Source: Umbelopsis ramanniana AG
Taxonomy: Eukaryota; Mucoromycota; Umbelopsidomycetes; Umbelopsidales; Umbelopsidaceae
Length of the DNA stretch: 64,000 bases
Assembly: GCF_025399195.1 (NCBI RefSeq)
Contig: NW_026252108.1
Coordinates: 62,001-126,000 of the forward strand
Direction: 5' to 3'
The notes below the pieces were generated by a model that was not told where the DNA came from, ran no database searches, and worked only from the letters and a program-made list of their open reading frames with translations. The number at the start of each line of letters is the position of its first letter. Positions within the stretch are counted from its first letter, which is position 1. Shown piece by piece: positions 1-11,298 of the stretch. The position numbers were made by a program, and so were the translations under genes.

Positions 1-1
1 A

Positions 2-1109
2 ATTCTGGTTTCACAAGAGAAAGGTATGCTATTTTTGAACGTTGATCGAAGTGTATTTCGCTGGCTGAGCCGCATTTCTTGTAGTCGCATTATCCTCATT
101 CAAGAAACAATCAAAAACTTGATACTGTCATATGATCCCGACATTATGTTGGATGAAACCTCCCAAATGCGAAGATTGTTGACAACTTTTGATGATGTCT
201 ATCGAAGTTATGGGGGTCATAACTTGCAAGAATTGCACAAACACACAGTCAAAACCCTTTTCACGTGGGCTGATGAAAGAGAATATGAAGTCAAAGCCTT
301 AGCTGAGCTACAGAGCAGCCGATTTGGGAGACTCGACATGAAACGTAAATTTTCTCGAGTAGATGTACTTCGACAAGCATCGAGCATTTCCAAGCAACTG
401 GTTGCTTTGGAAGTGCGACCAGAAGGCTGGAAACGATTGCAATTCAGCCACATTAAGAACTTTCCATTCACACATTGGTAAGGATTTACTGCGTAGGTGG
501 CTGCTGAAACACCTGTAATAACTAAAAGTTCGATGCTGATTTCATTTTATAAGCACTCACTGTCAGCTTGAGCTATGCCTACAGTGCGGTGAACCCGCTC
601 ATCCTGATGCTAATTGTATAGTTAATATGGAGAAAAAGATAGTGCGCAACACTGAAACAGCTGATGCGATAGAGACGTTGCAATGGAAATTGAAGAATAG
701 TCGTCCATGCCCTTCCTGCTACATCATGATAAATCGTGACGAGGGATGTAACAAGGTTGACTGTTCTTACTGCGGTCATGCGTTCTGTTGGTCCTGCCGT
801 TCATCTTGGTCGGAGGTAAGTTGAGCTGAGCACATCGTTTTTAGAGTATCAAAGTACTGATCTCCGGCGTATGGATAGAAATGTGGATTTTACCAATGTC
901 GAGATCCAACTACATCAACTAGCCTTGTGACCGCACCAAATGAAGTGGAAAAGGTATCGGAAATAAAGGTACAGTTGTCAATTTATCGCACAAAGCAGTG
1001 GGACGGAAACAATGTCAGCTTACAGCCATATTTGACATCCCAGACGGAGCTTGGTGTACCCAATGTATTTCTCATTCAAACAAGACTTTCTACCACGGTG
1101 CAAGCGTAA
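2..1109 (+). CDS. RBR-type (IBR/RING2) E3 ubiquitin ligase, 5' end outside window
   Basis: Three exons are visible: 2-477, 554-815 and 879-1109; the frame is open to the left edge, so the gene is truncated there. Exon 2 opens with CTHCQLELCLQCGEPAH, the second half of an IBR zinc site. A RING2 follows (PCPSC, then DEGCNKVDC, CGHAFCWSC) and exon 3 adds KCGFYQC. RBR ligases pass ubiquitin through a cysteine in RING2. The acceptor at 554 was chosen because it restores the cysteines and keeps the frame; the next AG (573) would not. Oddly, the first two zinc ligands expected of an IBR are not evident in exon 1, which is mostly helical and cysteine-poor, so this IBR may be degenerate. RING1 must lie upstream. 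The RBR assignment is good; the subfamily is not recognised. Confidence 0.75.
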
Positions 1110-1626
1110 TAGTGTATTCAAACATAACCGATGGGTTTGCTACATCATAATGTTACTCGATCATTGGCCCCTATGGTAGCACCATAGTGTATAGCAGTCA
1201 ATGATCGAGTATCACATTCTCTACCTCATGTCATTAAATTAGCTTTAGATTTTGTAATCAGAATTAGTATTGAAAATATTTTCCAAATTCTGTTCTGTTC
1301 TGGTATAGGCCTGTTTATTTCATTCTTCAACAAATAGTGTGATGCACTTGGGATGAAAACATGAAGTGAGAGGAAAAAAGAGATTAGTCAGACATCTAGA
1401 CAAGTTTGTCTATGACATTTATGAATCTTGTCGCCTTTTTTTTTTCCAATTTTTATACATTAATAATCCTTTCAAGTTTTCATGCCTATTTGTATTCAAA
1501 TACGGTATATGAAAGCGAACAATATGATTCATCTGCTGTCATAACTTGGTCGACCGAGAAAAACTTTTATACCCCGCCGGCAAAAAGTTGCATAAGTTTC
1601 AACAATTTTGAAGATCGATCAGTTGC
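1110..1626. other. intergenic, RBR gene to CDC123
   Basis: About 517 bases between two genes on the same strand. It carries the nested inverted repeat described separately and T-rich stretches (around 1438-1446) before the CDC123 start. I see no further ORF with a recognisable product. It presumably holds the 3'UTR of the ligase and the CDC123 promoter. Confidence 0.6.
1154..1211. repeat. nested perfect inverted repeat (hairpin)
   Basis: The 13-base arms TACTCGATCATTG (1154-1166) and CAATGATCGAGTA (1199-1211) are exact reverse complements. Inside them sits a second perfect stem, CTATGGT (1171-1177) and ACCATAG (1181-1187), with a 3-base loop. It lies just beyond the stop codon of the RBR gene, so it may be a 3'UTR RNA structure or the remnant of a small inverted-repeat element. 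Confidence 0.7.
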
Positions 1627-3166
1627 ATGAACATTTCGACTCCACTTAACATGCCTGCCAGCATAAGCTCTGAAACCCCCACCGATGAAGCAATTGCCAT
1701 TGAGCCAGTACAAATTACCAGAGAGGATATTATTCGGTGTCGATTCTCTTCTTGGTACGGCCGATTTCGAGATGCCACATTCAAATCTCGTGTGATACCG
1801 TTGCCGAAGGAATTCATTGACTATTTGAACGCAGATGGCATATATCTTCCCGACGAAGGGTAAGAAATAATGAACATTTTAAGAAAGTATTCCTTTGCGC
1901 CTATTTTCTAACTTTACCCCAGGCAAGCGCAAGCAGCTCGACTGATGGAACAAGACAGCGATGATGAGGACGCTTTAGACGACTTTGACACAGATGGAAA
2001 CGAAACGGAGGTAAAGCTAACAAAAATTTTCAATTGAAATATGTGTTTTTATTCTAACGGTTGTGAATAGGAGCAAAGCAATGCTCCATCTTTTCCGGAA
2101 GTTGAGGATGCTATTCGAGATGCTGTGGCAGAGTACGAAGGTGCAATCTTCCCAAAGCTCAATTGGAGTTCGCCAAGGGTAAGTGTGTTTACGTAATCAT
2201 TTCAGTTATTGTGTTCATTGCTAACCATAGTTTTGTTTATAGGACGCAGCATGGATTACCGCAACGCAATCTTTAAAGTGCACCAATGCATTCGACATTT
2301 ACTTGCTATTGAAATCTTCTGACTTTATCAATTATGACTTAAGCCATGCATACGATGAATGCACCGACGGGCAACATTACGATTCAGACCAGAGCTACGA
2401 ACTTGTACTCAGGAAATGGTATGACTTACACCCATCAATGGAATTTCGATGCTTCGTACGAAATCGTGAAATCATTGGTAAGAGATGATGTGTAATTGGA
2501 AAGGATGCAATGTTGGCATAACATTCTTATACTCTATGGCTTGATAGGCATTTCACAACGGGACATCAATTACTATGAGTTCTTAGCCGACATGAAAGAT
2601 GAACTGGAAACCACGATACATGAATTTTTCGAAGACCGGGTTCGAGACCAGTTCGAGAGTGATAATTGTAAGCATCGTGTTCTCATTCCCCACCACTGTA
2701 TGTCATTACGGACGGATCACTTATTTTTTTTTTCAATGTTAGATGTCTTTGATGTATACGTATTGCAAAATCGACGAACGGTAAAGCTTGTTGATTTCAA
2801 TCCGTTTTCACCAACAACTGACGGCCTTTTGTACGAGTGGGCAGAGTTATATCAAAGTAAGTTGAGCTGAGGGTGAATCAACAGGGAGTGAAGCCAAAAA
2901 AAAAAAAATCAGGTTCTAACAATTTGGTTGCAGTTTCACCAGACGATAACAACGCAGATATTCGAATCATTACTTCCCAAGTTGAGGCCAACATGAGAGC
3001 ACGGTGCGCCCCATCATTTTCAGCGAACATGGTTCCCAAAGACGTTGTCGATTTGTCCAATGGACAAACTATAGCCCAGTTTGCAGAGGATTTCCACAAA
3101 GCCATGGCAGGACAGAAGGTCGAGGACTCAAGTGACGAGGATGACGAGCCATTTGTACAGAAATAA
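1627..3166 (+). CDS. CDC123: Cdc123 / D123 family, eIF2 assembly chaperone
   Basis: Seven exons (1627-1859, 1923-2010, 2071-2178, 2243-2477, 2548-2667, 2743-2856, 2934-3166) give 376 residues, in line with the family. Family marks are visible: CRFSSWYGRFRD near residue 38, IPLPKEFIDYL, FRCFVRNREIIGISQRDINYYE in the middle, and VDFNPFSPTTDGLLYEW towards the end. An acidic linker (DSDDEDALDDFDTD) follows the first block and the tail is acidic. Cdc123 is an ATP-grasp protein that joins the gamma and alpha subunits of eIF2 in the cytosol, so it is expected to be essential. The start is the first ATG of the open frame; an in-frame ATG at 1651 is possible. All junctions are GT-AG and the frame closes. 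Confidence 0.93.
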
Positions 3167-3599
3167 TGGACCCATAGACACACACACAACACACGCACGC
3201 AATATCTATAAGCTATAAATTTTTCTTTCATATTTTTTTTGGAGCATTTTGATTGATTGGATAGTCGCAACTTTGTGATGGGAGGGGGAACATCGGGAAG
3301 AGGGGCGGGGAAGAAGGTGGGATAAAAGGTTTACGAATTCAATAAGAGTTTCGGAGAAACATGCGGATACCATTCAGCAGGTAAACAAAAGGAGTGTGTT
3401 CAAATTGCCAATAAAAAAAGAAAGATGGTGTCTTCGCAGGAAGGAATAAAAAACACGCCATTGTCGACCAATCGAAAGGGAGAAGAAGAAGAAGAAGTAG
3501 AAGAAGAAGAAATTCAAATTAGAAACATAGAATGAAGGAATAGAATGGTTTACTATATCAGCATCATGGTGTAGCGAAATCATTGAACACACGCTCCGT
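3167..3599. other. intergenic between convergent 3' ends
   Basis: About 430 bases between the stop codons of CDC123 and 14-3-3. It contains a short CA-rich tract (3178-3200), G-rich sequence (3280-3325) and the GAA repeat. There is no credible coding region; an ORF on the minus strand here is a low-complexity product of the GAA repeat. Confidence 0.6.
3480..3512. repeat. GAA trinucleotide repeat
   Basis: An interrupted run of GAA/AGA triplets with one TAG interruption, in the gap between the convergent CDC123 and 14-3-3 genes, probably in the antisense of the 14-3-3 3'UTR. Confidence 0.8.
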
Positions 3600-4372
3600 C
3601 TACTGTGCTTCCTCGTCAGCTCTTGATTCTTCGGCCTTGCTGTTTTCATTTTCTATAGAATAACGAAAGATATGTTTAGTCAGTGAAGCAACGACATCAC
3701 ACGGGCTTCCTTAATACTAACCATCTTGCAAGTCTGAGGTCCACAAAGTCAAGTTGTCTCTGAGGAGTTGCATGATGAGTGTAGAATCCTTGTAGCTCTC
3801 TTCGCTCAAAGTGTCAAGCTCGGCAATAGCATCATCGAATGCTTGCTTGGCGAGATGGCAAGCTCTGTCGGGTGAGTTCAAAATCTCATAGTAGAAGACG
3901 GAGAAGTTGAGGGCAAGACCAAGACGGATGGGGTGGGTAGGAGGCAATTCAGTCTGGGCAATGTCAGTGGCAGCCTTGTATGCCTCGTGTGCGAAGGTAG
4001 CAGCACCCTTGCGTTCATCACCAGCGGCGAACTCAGCGAGGTAACGGTGGTAGTCACCCTTCCTATTGAGTGAGAAAAAAGGAAAGTGCATGTGAGCATG
4101 TTTCAGAGACAACGAGCGGCAAGAGCCAAAAATTTCTCAAAAAAAAATTAAAATCGGGCCCTTACATCTTGTAGTAGAAGACCTTGGATTCACCAGCTTG
4201 GGACTTGGCGATCAAAGACTCGTCAAGAACCTTAAGGATATCAGTGCAGACATCCTTCAACTCGAGCTCAACCTTTTGACGGTAGTCCTTGATAATCTCA
4301 ACTTGTCTGGCATTACCCTTGGATTCCTCCTTCTGTTCGATGGAGGAGAGGATACGCCATGAGGCACGACGA

Positions 4373-4404
<32 letters not shown>

Positions 4405-5270
4405 CAAATTGCGTTCCTCAACGGTAAGTTCCTCACCAAGCTAAAGTAAAAAGAAAAATAGAACGGGAAGGGAAGGAGGATAGAGAAAAAATTGTGAGTT
4501 AGGTCTAACTGCGGCAAGCCATGAAATAATGTCGCACTGTATGATTCACTTACACCAGCAACTTGCTTCATATACTGAACCATTTCTGCATATTGTAAAG
4601 AAGAATTATTGTCAGTTCAAACACATGGTGATAACCCTGCTGTCCCTTATCCATGACAGTCGCCTCCTTTTTACTCCCCCAGCGAGGTGTAAAAAAAAAA
4701 GGTTAGCTATTTGGATTTCAGATCACGCCAGCTTACCATCGTAGCGTTCGGCCTATTAAAAAGTCACAAAGAAAAAAAACATGCAAGATATATTAGCTAT
4801 GTAACCAGCAGCAAAGAAAAGAGGTTCAGCCATCAACACATACCTGCTCGGCAACCTTGCTCATATAGACCTAATAGAGTTATTTTGAAACGGAGTCGTT
4901 AGCATGATATCAGAATTCCCATACTCCGCATCCAGCCTCTCTCCCTCTCATAATTTTCTTATCAAAGCAAAGCAAAGTAAAACGCATACATATTCGTCAC
5001 GACTCTGTGGAACAGAAGATAGTTTAGTAAACGTTGATGTCATCAAAAGGAAAGCAATACGTCAAAAGTCGAAAGAATAAGTGATGGATGCGGAAAGAAA
5101 GGAAAGGAAGGGTAGGAAACACGACACAGCCAAAAAATAAGGTGTGGTGTGTGAAGTGGCAGGAGATGTTTGAGCAAGATGAAGATGAAATGGAGGGATA
5201 CACAGATAAAAGACCATCTTGGCGAGGTAGGCGAATGTCAGAATGAATTACTTACGTTATCCAAAGACAT
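3600..5270 (-). CDS. 14-3-3 protein
   Basis: Eight exons read from right to left: 5256-5270, 4990-5004, 4844-4870, 4737-4752, 4554-4585, 4166-4440, 3722-4062 and 3600-3652, coding 257 residues. 14-3-3 proteins are dimeric phosphoserine/phosphothreonine-binding scaffolds in the cytosol. The phosphopeptide-pocket regions are visible: [42 protein letters not shown] and [12 protein letters not shown]. The last exon adds the usual acidic, divergent tail (ending ADEEAQ). The first five exons are only 15, 15, 27, 16 and 32 bases, yet they assemble exactly into the conserved N-terminus ([35 protein letters not shown]). Donor 3721 is GTTAGT. It shares a 272-base divergent promoter with METTL4. Confidence 0.95.
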
Positions 5271-5542
5271 TTCGATAATTAGGATTGATTTCTCAAGTGT
5301 AAAGGGAAGAGAAGAAAGAAAAAAAGTAGCAAAGCAGCTTGCGTGACGAGGAGGCGGGAGGTTAAATACAGCAGCGCACACCAAGCCAAGCAGAAACCGA
5401 CCAAAAAAAAAAAAAAAAATGACTCCCCCCAAAAACCCATATCAACGACGCCACCCAAAGTCAGACACACACACAGCTTTAAGCAAGCTGTACCCTCGCT
5501 CCCCCAACTTCGGACTTCCTTCCGAGCCCCCCACCTTAAAAG
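5271..5542. promoter_or_regulatory. divergent promoter, 14-3-3 / METTL4
   Basis: 272 bases separate the two start codons. The 14-3-3 proximal half is A-rich on the plus strand, with a 17-base A run at 5403-5419, and the METTL4 side is C-rich (5455-5530). No clear TATA box is visible. The short distance implies that the two genes share regulatory DNA. Confidence 0.6.
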
Positions 5543-7017
5543 GTGATGAGTGTAGTAGCAAGAACTGACAAGACTGTCGTACTCGATCCCAGACCAGCAT
5601 TTAGTCATGGTTTACAGAATGATCAGGACACCTGGAAGTTGAGATCAGGCCAATTCAATCTAAGTCAACCTTATTTTGGGCCGAAAAGGGACATGCCTCA
5701 AAGAGCCAAACGACGGAAAACAGTGCCTAGCAATACAGAACAGCAGACATTGGAAACATTTCAGAGCCTTCAGCCGTATTTTGAACAATGTATGCAAGAA
5801 CTCATCAGCGCGTGGCCCGCTATCAAGGATTCCCTTTGTGAACCTGATAACGAAAGCGCGATATCGCAAATCAACCACCCTTCGATGATTGATTTCGTTA
5901 AAAGCGCAGAACTGGTCAAGGTAGTGAAATCATTTGCCTTTCAACTTGATCCCGAGCAAGCTGAAAGAACCATGACTTTACAAGGTAAACCCAATGACTA
6001 TCATAAAAATATATACAAGGCAGCTAAACCTTGCTGCAATCAGACACCAATAGCATTGAGTTGCCAGAAATCTACAATACCATAATAAGAAATCGCTCAA
6101 GTCAATATGTAACCTTGGCGGTGGAGCCAACTCTGCAGCGGTATTTGATACCAGCCAAGTCAACCTTCTTAATGGGTCAACTTGATGACAGCATGGACAC
6201 GTTAAGCTCTCATGGTATGTGGCATACATGCACTTGCTTCAAATATGATGGGCACTCAATACTCTACTCTCACTTAGCCGAAGACCAAGGAGGCTATGAC
6301 TTTATCGTCATCGACCCACCATGGCCGAACAAATCAGGTATCGTGTCCTTTTCAGCGCATCGCGAAATCGCCTTTCCTCGTCTCACATGGAAAATCTTTT
6401 TATCTCTCAGCCCACCGCTCCAAGAATTATGACACCCTTGATATTTATGCTCTATTTGATATCCCAATGGCTAAACTATTGTCATCCGATGCCTTGGTGG
6501 CCGTGTGGGTGACGAACCGTCCAAAATACAAACAATTTCTTATTGATAAACTTTTTCCTTCATGGAATCTTGAGCTTGTAGGAGAGTGGTATTGGATGAA
6601 AATGACGACCATGGGTCAACCTGTCATGCCACTTGATTCTACCCATCGTAAACCTTACGAGCTATTACTTGTGGCTCGTAGCAAGGCTGGTAGCTCAATC
6701 ATCCATGTGCCTGAGAAGCTGGTGTTTGCCAGTGTTGCAAGTCAACACTCGCGCAAACCTCCCTTAAATGGTAAGACCCCAGGTCCCTTTTTTTTCGTAG
6801 TGGGAAGGCCCATGGAATGTGGTGGTGGCTAACAAACAAAAAAAAATGTGCTTCAGATCTATTCTCTCTGTTTGACTCCAACCATCCCGATCGTCGTTGC
6901 TTGGAGCTCTTTGCAAGATGTTTAGCCTATAACACAACCAGCTGGGGCAATGAGTGTCTCTTGTTTCAACACGACTCGTATTTTACAAAAACTTCCAGCG
7001 CGCCAGACACACCATGA
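5543..7017 (+). CDS. METTL4: METTL4-like MT-A70 family N6-adenine methyltransferase
   Basis: Five exons (5543-5984, 6044-6214, 6278-6337, 6411-6770, 6857-7017) give 397 residues. The MT-A70 catalytic motif DPPW lies in FIVIDPPWPNKS. It is followed by YDTLDIYALFDIPMAKLL, then VAVWVTNRPKYKQF, then WYWMKMTTMGQPVMPLD and the C-terminal NHPDRRCLELFARC, an arrangement typical of METTL4 rather than METTL3/14. The N-terminal 180 residues resemble the METTL4 accessory region. The family transfers methyl from SAM to the N6 of adenine; U2 snRNA (m6Am) and DNA have been reported as METTL4 substrates. Which one applies here cannot be read from sequence. The intron at 6215-6277 is 63 bases long and stop-free, so its retention would keep the frame. 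ATG 5546 is an equally plausible start. Confidence 0.9.
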
Positions 7018-7549
7018 GATCAAGCTGACATGCTGTATCTTTGTCCTACGCATGCCACTGGCGGACGGAACTTTAGAAAACAATACACAGCAAACCTGTA
7101 ATCGATCGCCTCCTTACATTCAATTAGACCAGCATTCTGGAAAGTTTTACCGTATTGTACCGCAACACTTTTACAGACTTTCCGTAGCTTGACCGATTTC
7201 TCGATTGAAACGAGTGATCGGAAAATTTTGACATGTCTGCCATGCTTGTCGTTGCGACACGAACTGTCATTCGATGAAAAAGCGTTACAATAAATTGTGA
7301 TAGCTTCCTGTATATAACATATCAATGCTATACATTGTGAGGTAGATGTGGCTTAAAAGAAAGCACTTTGTATGGAGTGTCCTCTGATGTTTATTGTACT
7401 TGGTACCTGCAGGTGTCAGGACCACTACAGCGGAGTTGTGATTGCCCACACTATACAAAAAAAAATCGTTTCCCTGGGACAAAAGAACGACTGATTTACC
7501 AGGAAACATCAAGGCACCTATCCTACAAATCAACAATCACTTCGATATC
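7018..7549. other. intergenic, METTL4 to small thioredoxin-fold gene
   Basis: 532 bases between two plus-strand genes. ORFs on both strands overlap each other without any recognisable motif. It probably holds the METTL4 3'UTR and the next promoter; no RNA gene or repeat is evident. Confidence 0.5.
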
Positions 7550-8061
7550 ATGGGCATATTCGACTGGCTGCCGCTATTTAGGAAGGAAGAAAATGCTGAC
7601 GAAATCTCAAAGAAGAATTACTGTTATCACATTGTAAGCAACATGTAAAGAGTAGATCCATCTTACTAGAATGGCGACATCTCACTTACAACATTTTTTT
7701 TTCTGTCTGTAGGAAGGGTTTCTATCATGTGCGTATTTCCATGCAGCGACAGATGTCGGTGATCGTTTGACAGATAAGATGAAGGATGTTAAAATCGACG
7801 TCAGCGCTTATATGAAAGCACAGTGGCAGGATCGCTTGAACCAACTACAACAGGCAAGTGAAACGAGCTCAAACTTGTTTTTTATTGTCCCAGTGCTGAC
7901 TCGTTCCTCCATCATTTCAGGAGCTAAAAGCCGGGTATCATTCAACTTCCCCATTCATCTATGAGGGCTGTTCTGGGAATGAACTCAAATTTGTAGGCGG
8001 CTATAGTGACTTTGCTAGACTTGCGCGAGATCGTCACCGTATATCGGTCCCATTAGACTGA
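7550..8061 (+). CDS. small thioredoxin/glutaredoxin-fold protein
   Basis: Three exons (7550-7633, 7713-7853, 7921-8061) encode 121 residues. The order of elements is that of a glutaredoxin-like fold: a beta strand with YCYHIEGFLSC, a helix, a central strand-helix (KDVKIDVSAYMKAQWQDRL), then TSPFIYEGC and KFVGGYSDF near the end. The pair 'SPFIYEGC...FVGGYSDF' resembles the N-terminal domain of malate dehydrogenase 1B-type proteins, here standing alone; that comparison is from memory. No CxxC redox motif is present, so classical oxidoreductase activity is unlikely. The second intron starts with GC (CAG|GCAAGT at 7854), a GC-AG intron. The start is the only ATG in the frame that gives a compact domain; an upstream in-frame ATG at 7442 would add 36 unstructured residues. 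Confidence 0.7.
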
Positions 8062-8255
8062 AAGCCAAAAACAAAAACTACACAATAGAACTGTATAGAA
8101 ACTTTGTATCATATAAAAACCTTCTTCTTTTCGATACTTGCATCTGTGGGTTATTCCATAGCGGCTCATGAGTTGCACGTGGCAATTCAACTGACTGCTT
8201 TTTGGGGTGGTGTGGAGAGCTTTGGTTTTAACATCCTTCTCTATTGTGTCCAGTC

Positions 8256-10968
8256 ATGTCGCATCAGTCGCTCAAGCTGTAAGTAGATCCACTAATGATG
8301 TAGTGCTACACTTAATGCATCTTTTTAATTCTTTGATGTCTTGGTTCACACCACTTCTATAGCTACATTAATGAAGAGACCTTCACTGTAGTCCCAGAAT
8401 TCTACGACCCTGAGGTGTCGAGAGAGGTTATTGTCATTAACCGATCTACTGGAACCTTAGAATGCACTGGTATGTCTTATCGTACTTCATTATACGAATA
8501 TTGGCCCTGACATGCAGAGACCGTACTAAACATAGTTCAAACATTTCTCAGCTGAAGCCTCGACACACGCTACTCGAGAGAACGTATGGAACATCTATGG
8601 TATCATGGGATTCATCAAGCTACTAGCTGGTAATTATGAAACTCTCATGGTTTGATACAACAACTGCCGTTGACAGTAGATCGACGTTCCTTTTTTAGGT
8701 GAATATATGATAGTCATCACTAATCGGAAACGTGTTGGGCAAATCCGCGGCCAAGACATATACCGTATTACTTCCTTCGAGATTGTGCCATTTGTAAAGG
8801 ACTTGTCGTCACTGACTCCTGCTCAGGTTAGTCATATGGAGTGTAAAAAGAGCAGATGGAACTTGGATTTTAACTTTCAGACTCCTTCTTTCAGGCCGCC
8901 GATGAACAGAGATATGTAGATCTGTTAACAGATCATCTCAAGATCAATACCTTCTACATGTCATATACTTATGACTTGACACAGACTATTCAAAGGCAAG
9001 CGCAGTTCAGCAAAGAGACTATGAATCAAGTTCCTTCACAGCGGGTAAAGTTTGAACTATTGTCTACGAATAATGAAATACCATGCTTAACTTTGTGGTT
9101 CTGATAGGCCGATGACCGGTTCTTCTGGAACAAGTTCATCTCTACCAAGTTGATTGATGCGGCCAAAACTACTGAAAATCCATCCGAGGTAAGTTTTGAA
9201 GAAGGCATATTTCTATGTAACATGTTCTAACATGGTTATAACTCTGATTTCTAGCTGTACAAATATATCCTTCCAGTGATGCAAGGCTGTAAGTAACGTC
9301 GATATGTGGACTATGCATATCTTGCTAGCGCTCATAATTCTAATCTTATCATTTTAGTTGTGCAAGTTCTCCCAACTAAGATCAACAAGAAGCAAGTCCT
9401 CTTCGCTTTGATTACTCGTCGTAGCAGATATCGCCCCGGTACACGCTACTTCTCTCGCGGTATTGATGCTAAGGGTCATGTATCCAACTTCGTCGAAACT
9501 GAACAAATCGTACTCTATGATGGAGATAAAGAAAGCACCTCTGACGTTGTCGAGGGAAGAATACAGCTCTCGTACGTACAAACGCGTGGATCTATCCCAG
9601 TCTATTGGTCTCAAATTATCAATTCAAAGTATACACCAAAGCTTTGGGTTGGAGATAGCCGAAAGAGTGTGAGTAAATACGAATTATCTGGGTGACTTAT
9701 CAATTTATATCGACACTGTCTCTGAACCTCGCTTTTCTTTTTTTTTTTAGCTTGAGGCCAGCAGAGCTCACTTTGACGAGCAGATCGCCATTTATGGCCC
9801 ACAACTCCTTGTCAACTTGGTCAATAAGAAAGGATATGAACTTCCAATGAGCCAAGCCTACGCTCGCAACGTCGAGCAGTTGAATGACGGTCGTCTTATT
9901 TACACTCATTTCGATTTCCATCACGAGTGCCGCAAAATGAGATGGGACCGTATTTCGTTGTTGTTGGATCAGTTAGAGCCAGAATTGGTAAAACAAAGCT
10001 ACTGCTTCTTTGACGCCAGCAACCTAAAAAATCCTGTTCTCCAAAAGACACAAACCTCAGTCGTCCGTACCAACTGCATGGATTGTCTCGACCGTACCAA
10101 CGTCGTGCAAAGCACATTGGCTCGCCATGTTCTTAACCAGCAACTGCGTGACATCAAGGTCCTTGATGTGAAGGAAAAGATTGAAGAACACGAAGACTTT
10201 ATGGTATCTTTCCGCAATAGTAAGTGTTTCAGGTGGTAGAGAGTTATGCACAATGATCAATACTAAAGTCGTTGTCTTAGTTTGGGCCGACAATGCTGAT
10301 GCCGTCAGCTTCACATACTCTGGCACTGGCGCTTTGAAGACTGATTATACCAGGTAATAGGAATAACCGAAAGATCAGCCCGAAAATGTTGAATACTCGA
10401 ATGCCTAATCATCTCCGAATAATACAGAACTGGTCAACGAACCAAGGCTGGAGCTTTACAAGACTTCAGCAACTCCGCCACTCGATATGTCAAGAATAAC
10501 TATCTTGATGGTAGCCGACAAGATGGATTTGACTTGTTTTTGGGCAACTTCTCCGTTAAAGCAGCTGTGGCAGGGAAATACGTCAGTCCATTCCATACTG
10601 AAAAAGCACTTCGAGTACGAGTGGTAAGTAGAAGTGAAACAACCATGTCTAGTGCTATACGATAAGCAGTATCTAATTGCCTTGCATTGAAGGTTCCTGC
10701 CATTCTGATCTTCGCCTTCATCATGCTCCTGGTCAACCTTATCTTCCCAAGATTTTCCGGAAGCAATTCAACATTTATGTATCTGTTGGTAGTTTCTTTC
10801 TGGTTCTCGGTCCTCGTATCGGGAGTTCGTTATATCGTCCAGAATGGATCTGAGTTTGTGCAATGGCCAAAATTGGTACCTGTTGGAAACGATCGCGAAC
10901 AAGTCGCTGTCGAGAACGCAAGTATTAAAAAGCCAGTTGAAGAAATTCCTCTCAAGAATCTGTCCTAA
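8256..10968 (+). CDS. SAC1: Sac1 phosphoinositide phosphatase
   Basis: Twelve exons (8256-8278, 8363-8469, 8552-8629, 8699-8826, 8895-9044, 9108-9188, 9255-9288, 9358-9668, 9751-10219, 10281-10353, 10428-10623, 10693-10968) give 641 residues. The Sac catalytic CX5R motif is in [17 protein letters not shown], near residue 412. Before it come [17 protein letters not shown] and [11 protein letters not shown], hallmarks of the SAC domain. Two hydrophobic segments (about 551-570 and 577-598) anchor the C-terminus, as in Sac1 of the ER and Golgi. It dephosphorylates PI4P and keeps it low in the ER. The first exon has only 23 coding bases. All introns are GT-AG and the frame closes, so the model is secure. 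Confidence 0.96.
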
Positions 10969-11298
10969 AAATTATGGTTGGATCACTATTTGCTATATTA
11001 CATTACATTTAGGCTACTACAACTAGATGATGGTTATAAAATAAATAAAAATGCTATTATTAGGAGATGCGTTTACTCTTCTGCCTTTTCACAAACCCCA
11101 CTGTGTGCTGTACGCTATACTTGATGGAGTAGGAGAAAGATGCTGAAGTTTATGAAATATGCGAATCGATTGCTTATGACCAGTAACCGTAGAAATAGTT
11201 AAACATGGCACAAATGTGGTATACTTGGACGATAGTGCCATTATTATACAAGGTAATGAAAAATGAGCATACAATAGGGGTTAAGATAAAGCCTACGA
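10969..11298. other. intergenic between convergent SAC1 and MscS genes
   Basis: 330 bases between two stop codons. An AATAAA (11040-11045) lies shortly after SAC1 and fits a polyadenylation signal. Nothing else is recognisable. Confidence 0.5.

Noticed and set aside
2878-3270. 130-codon minus-strand ORF
   Set aside because: Antisense of the last CDC123 exon and its 3'UTR.
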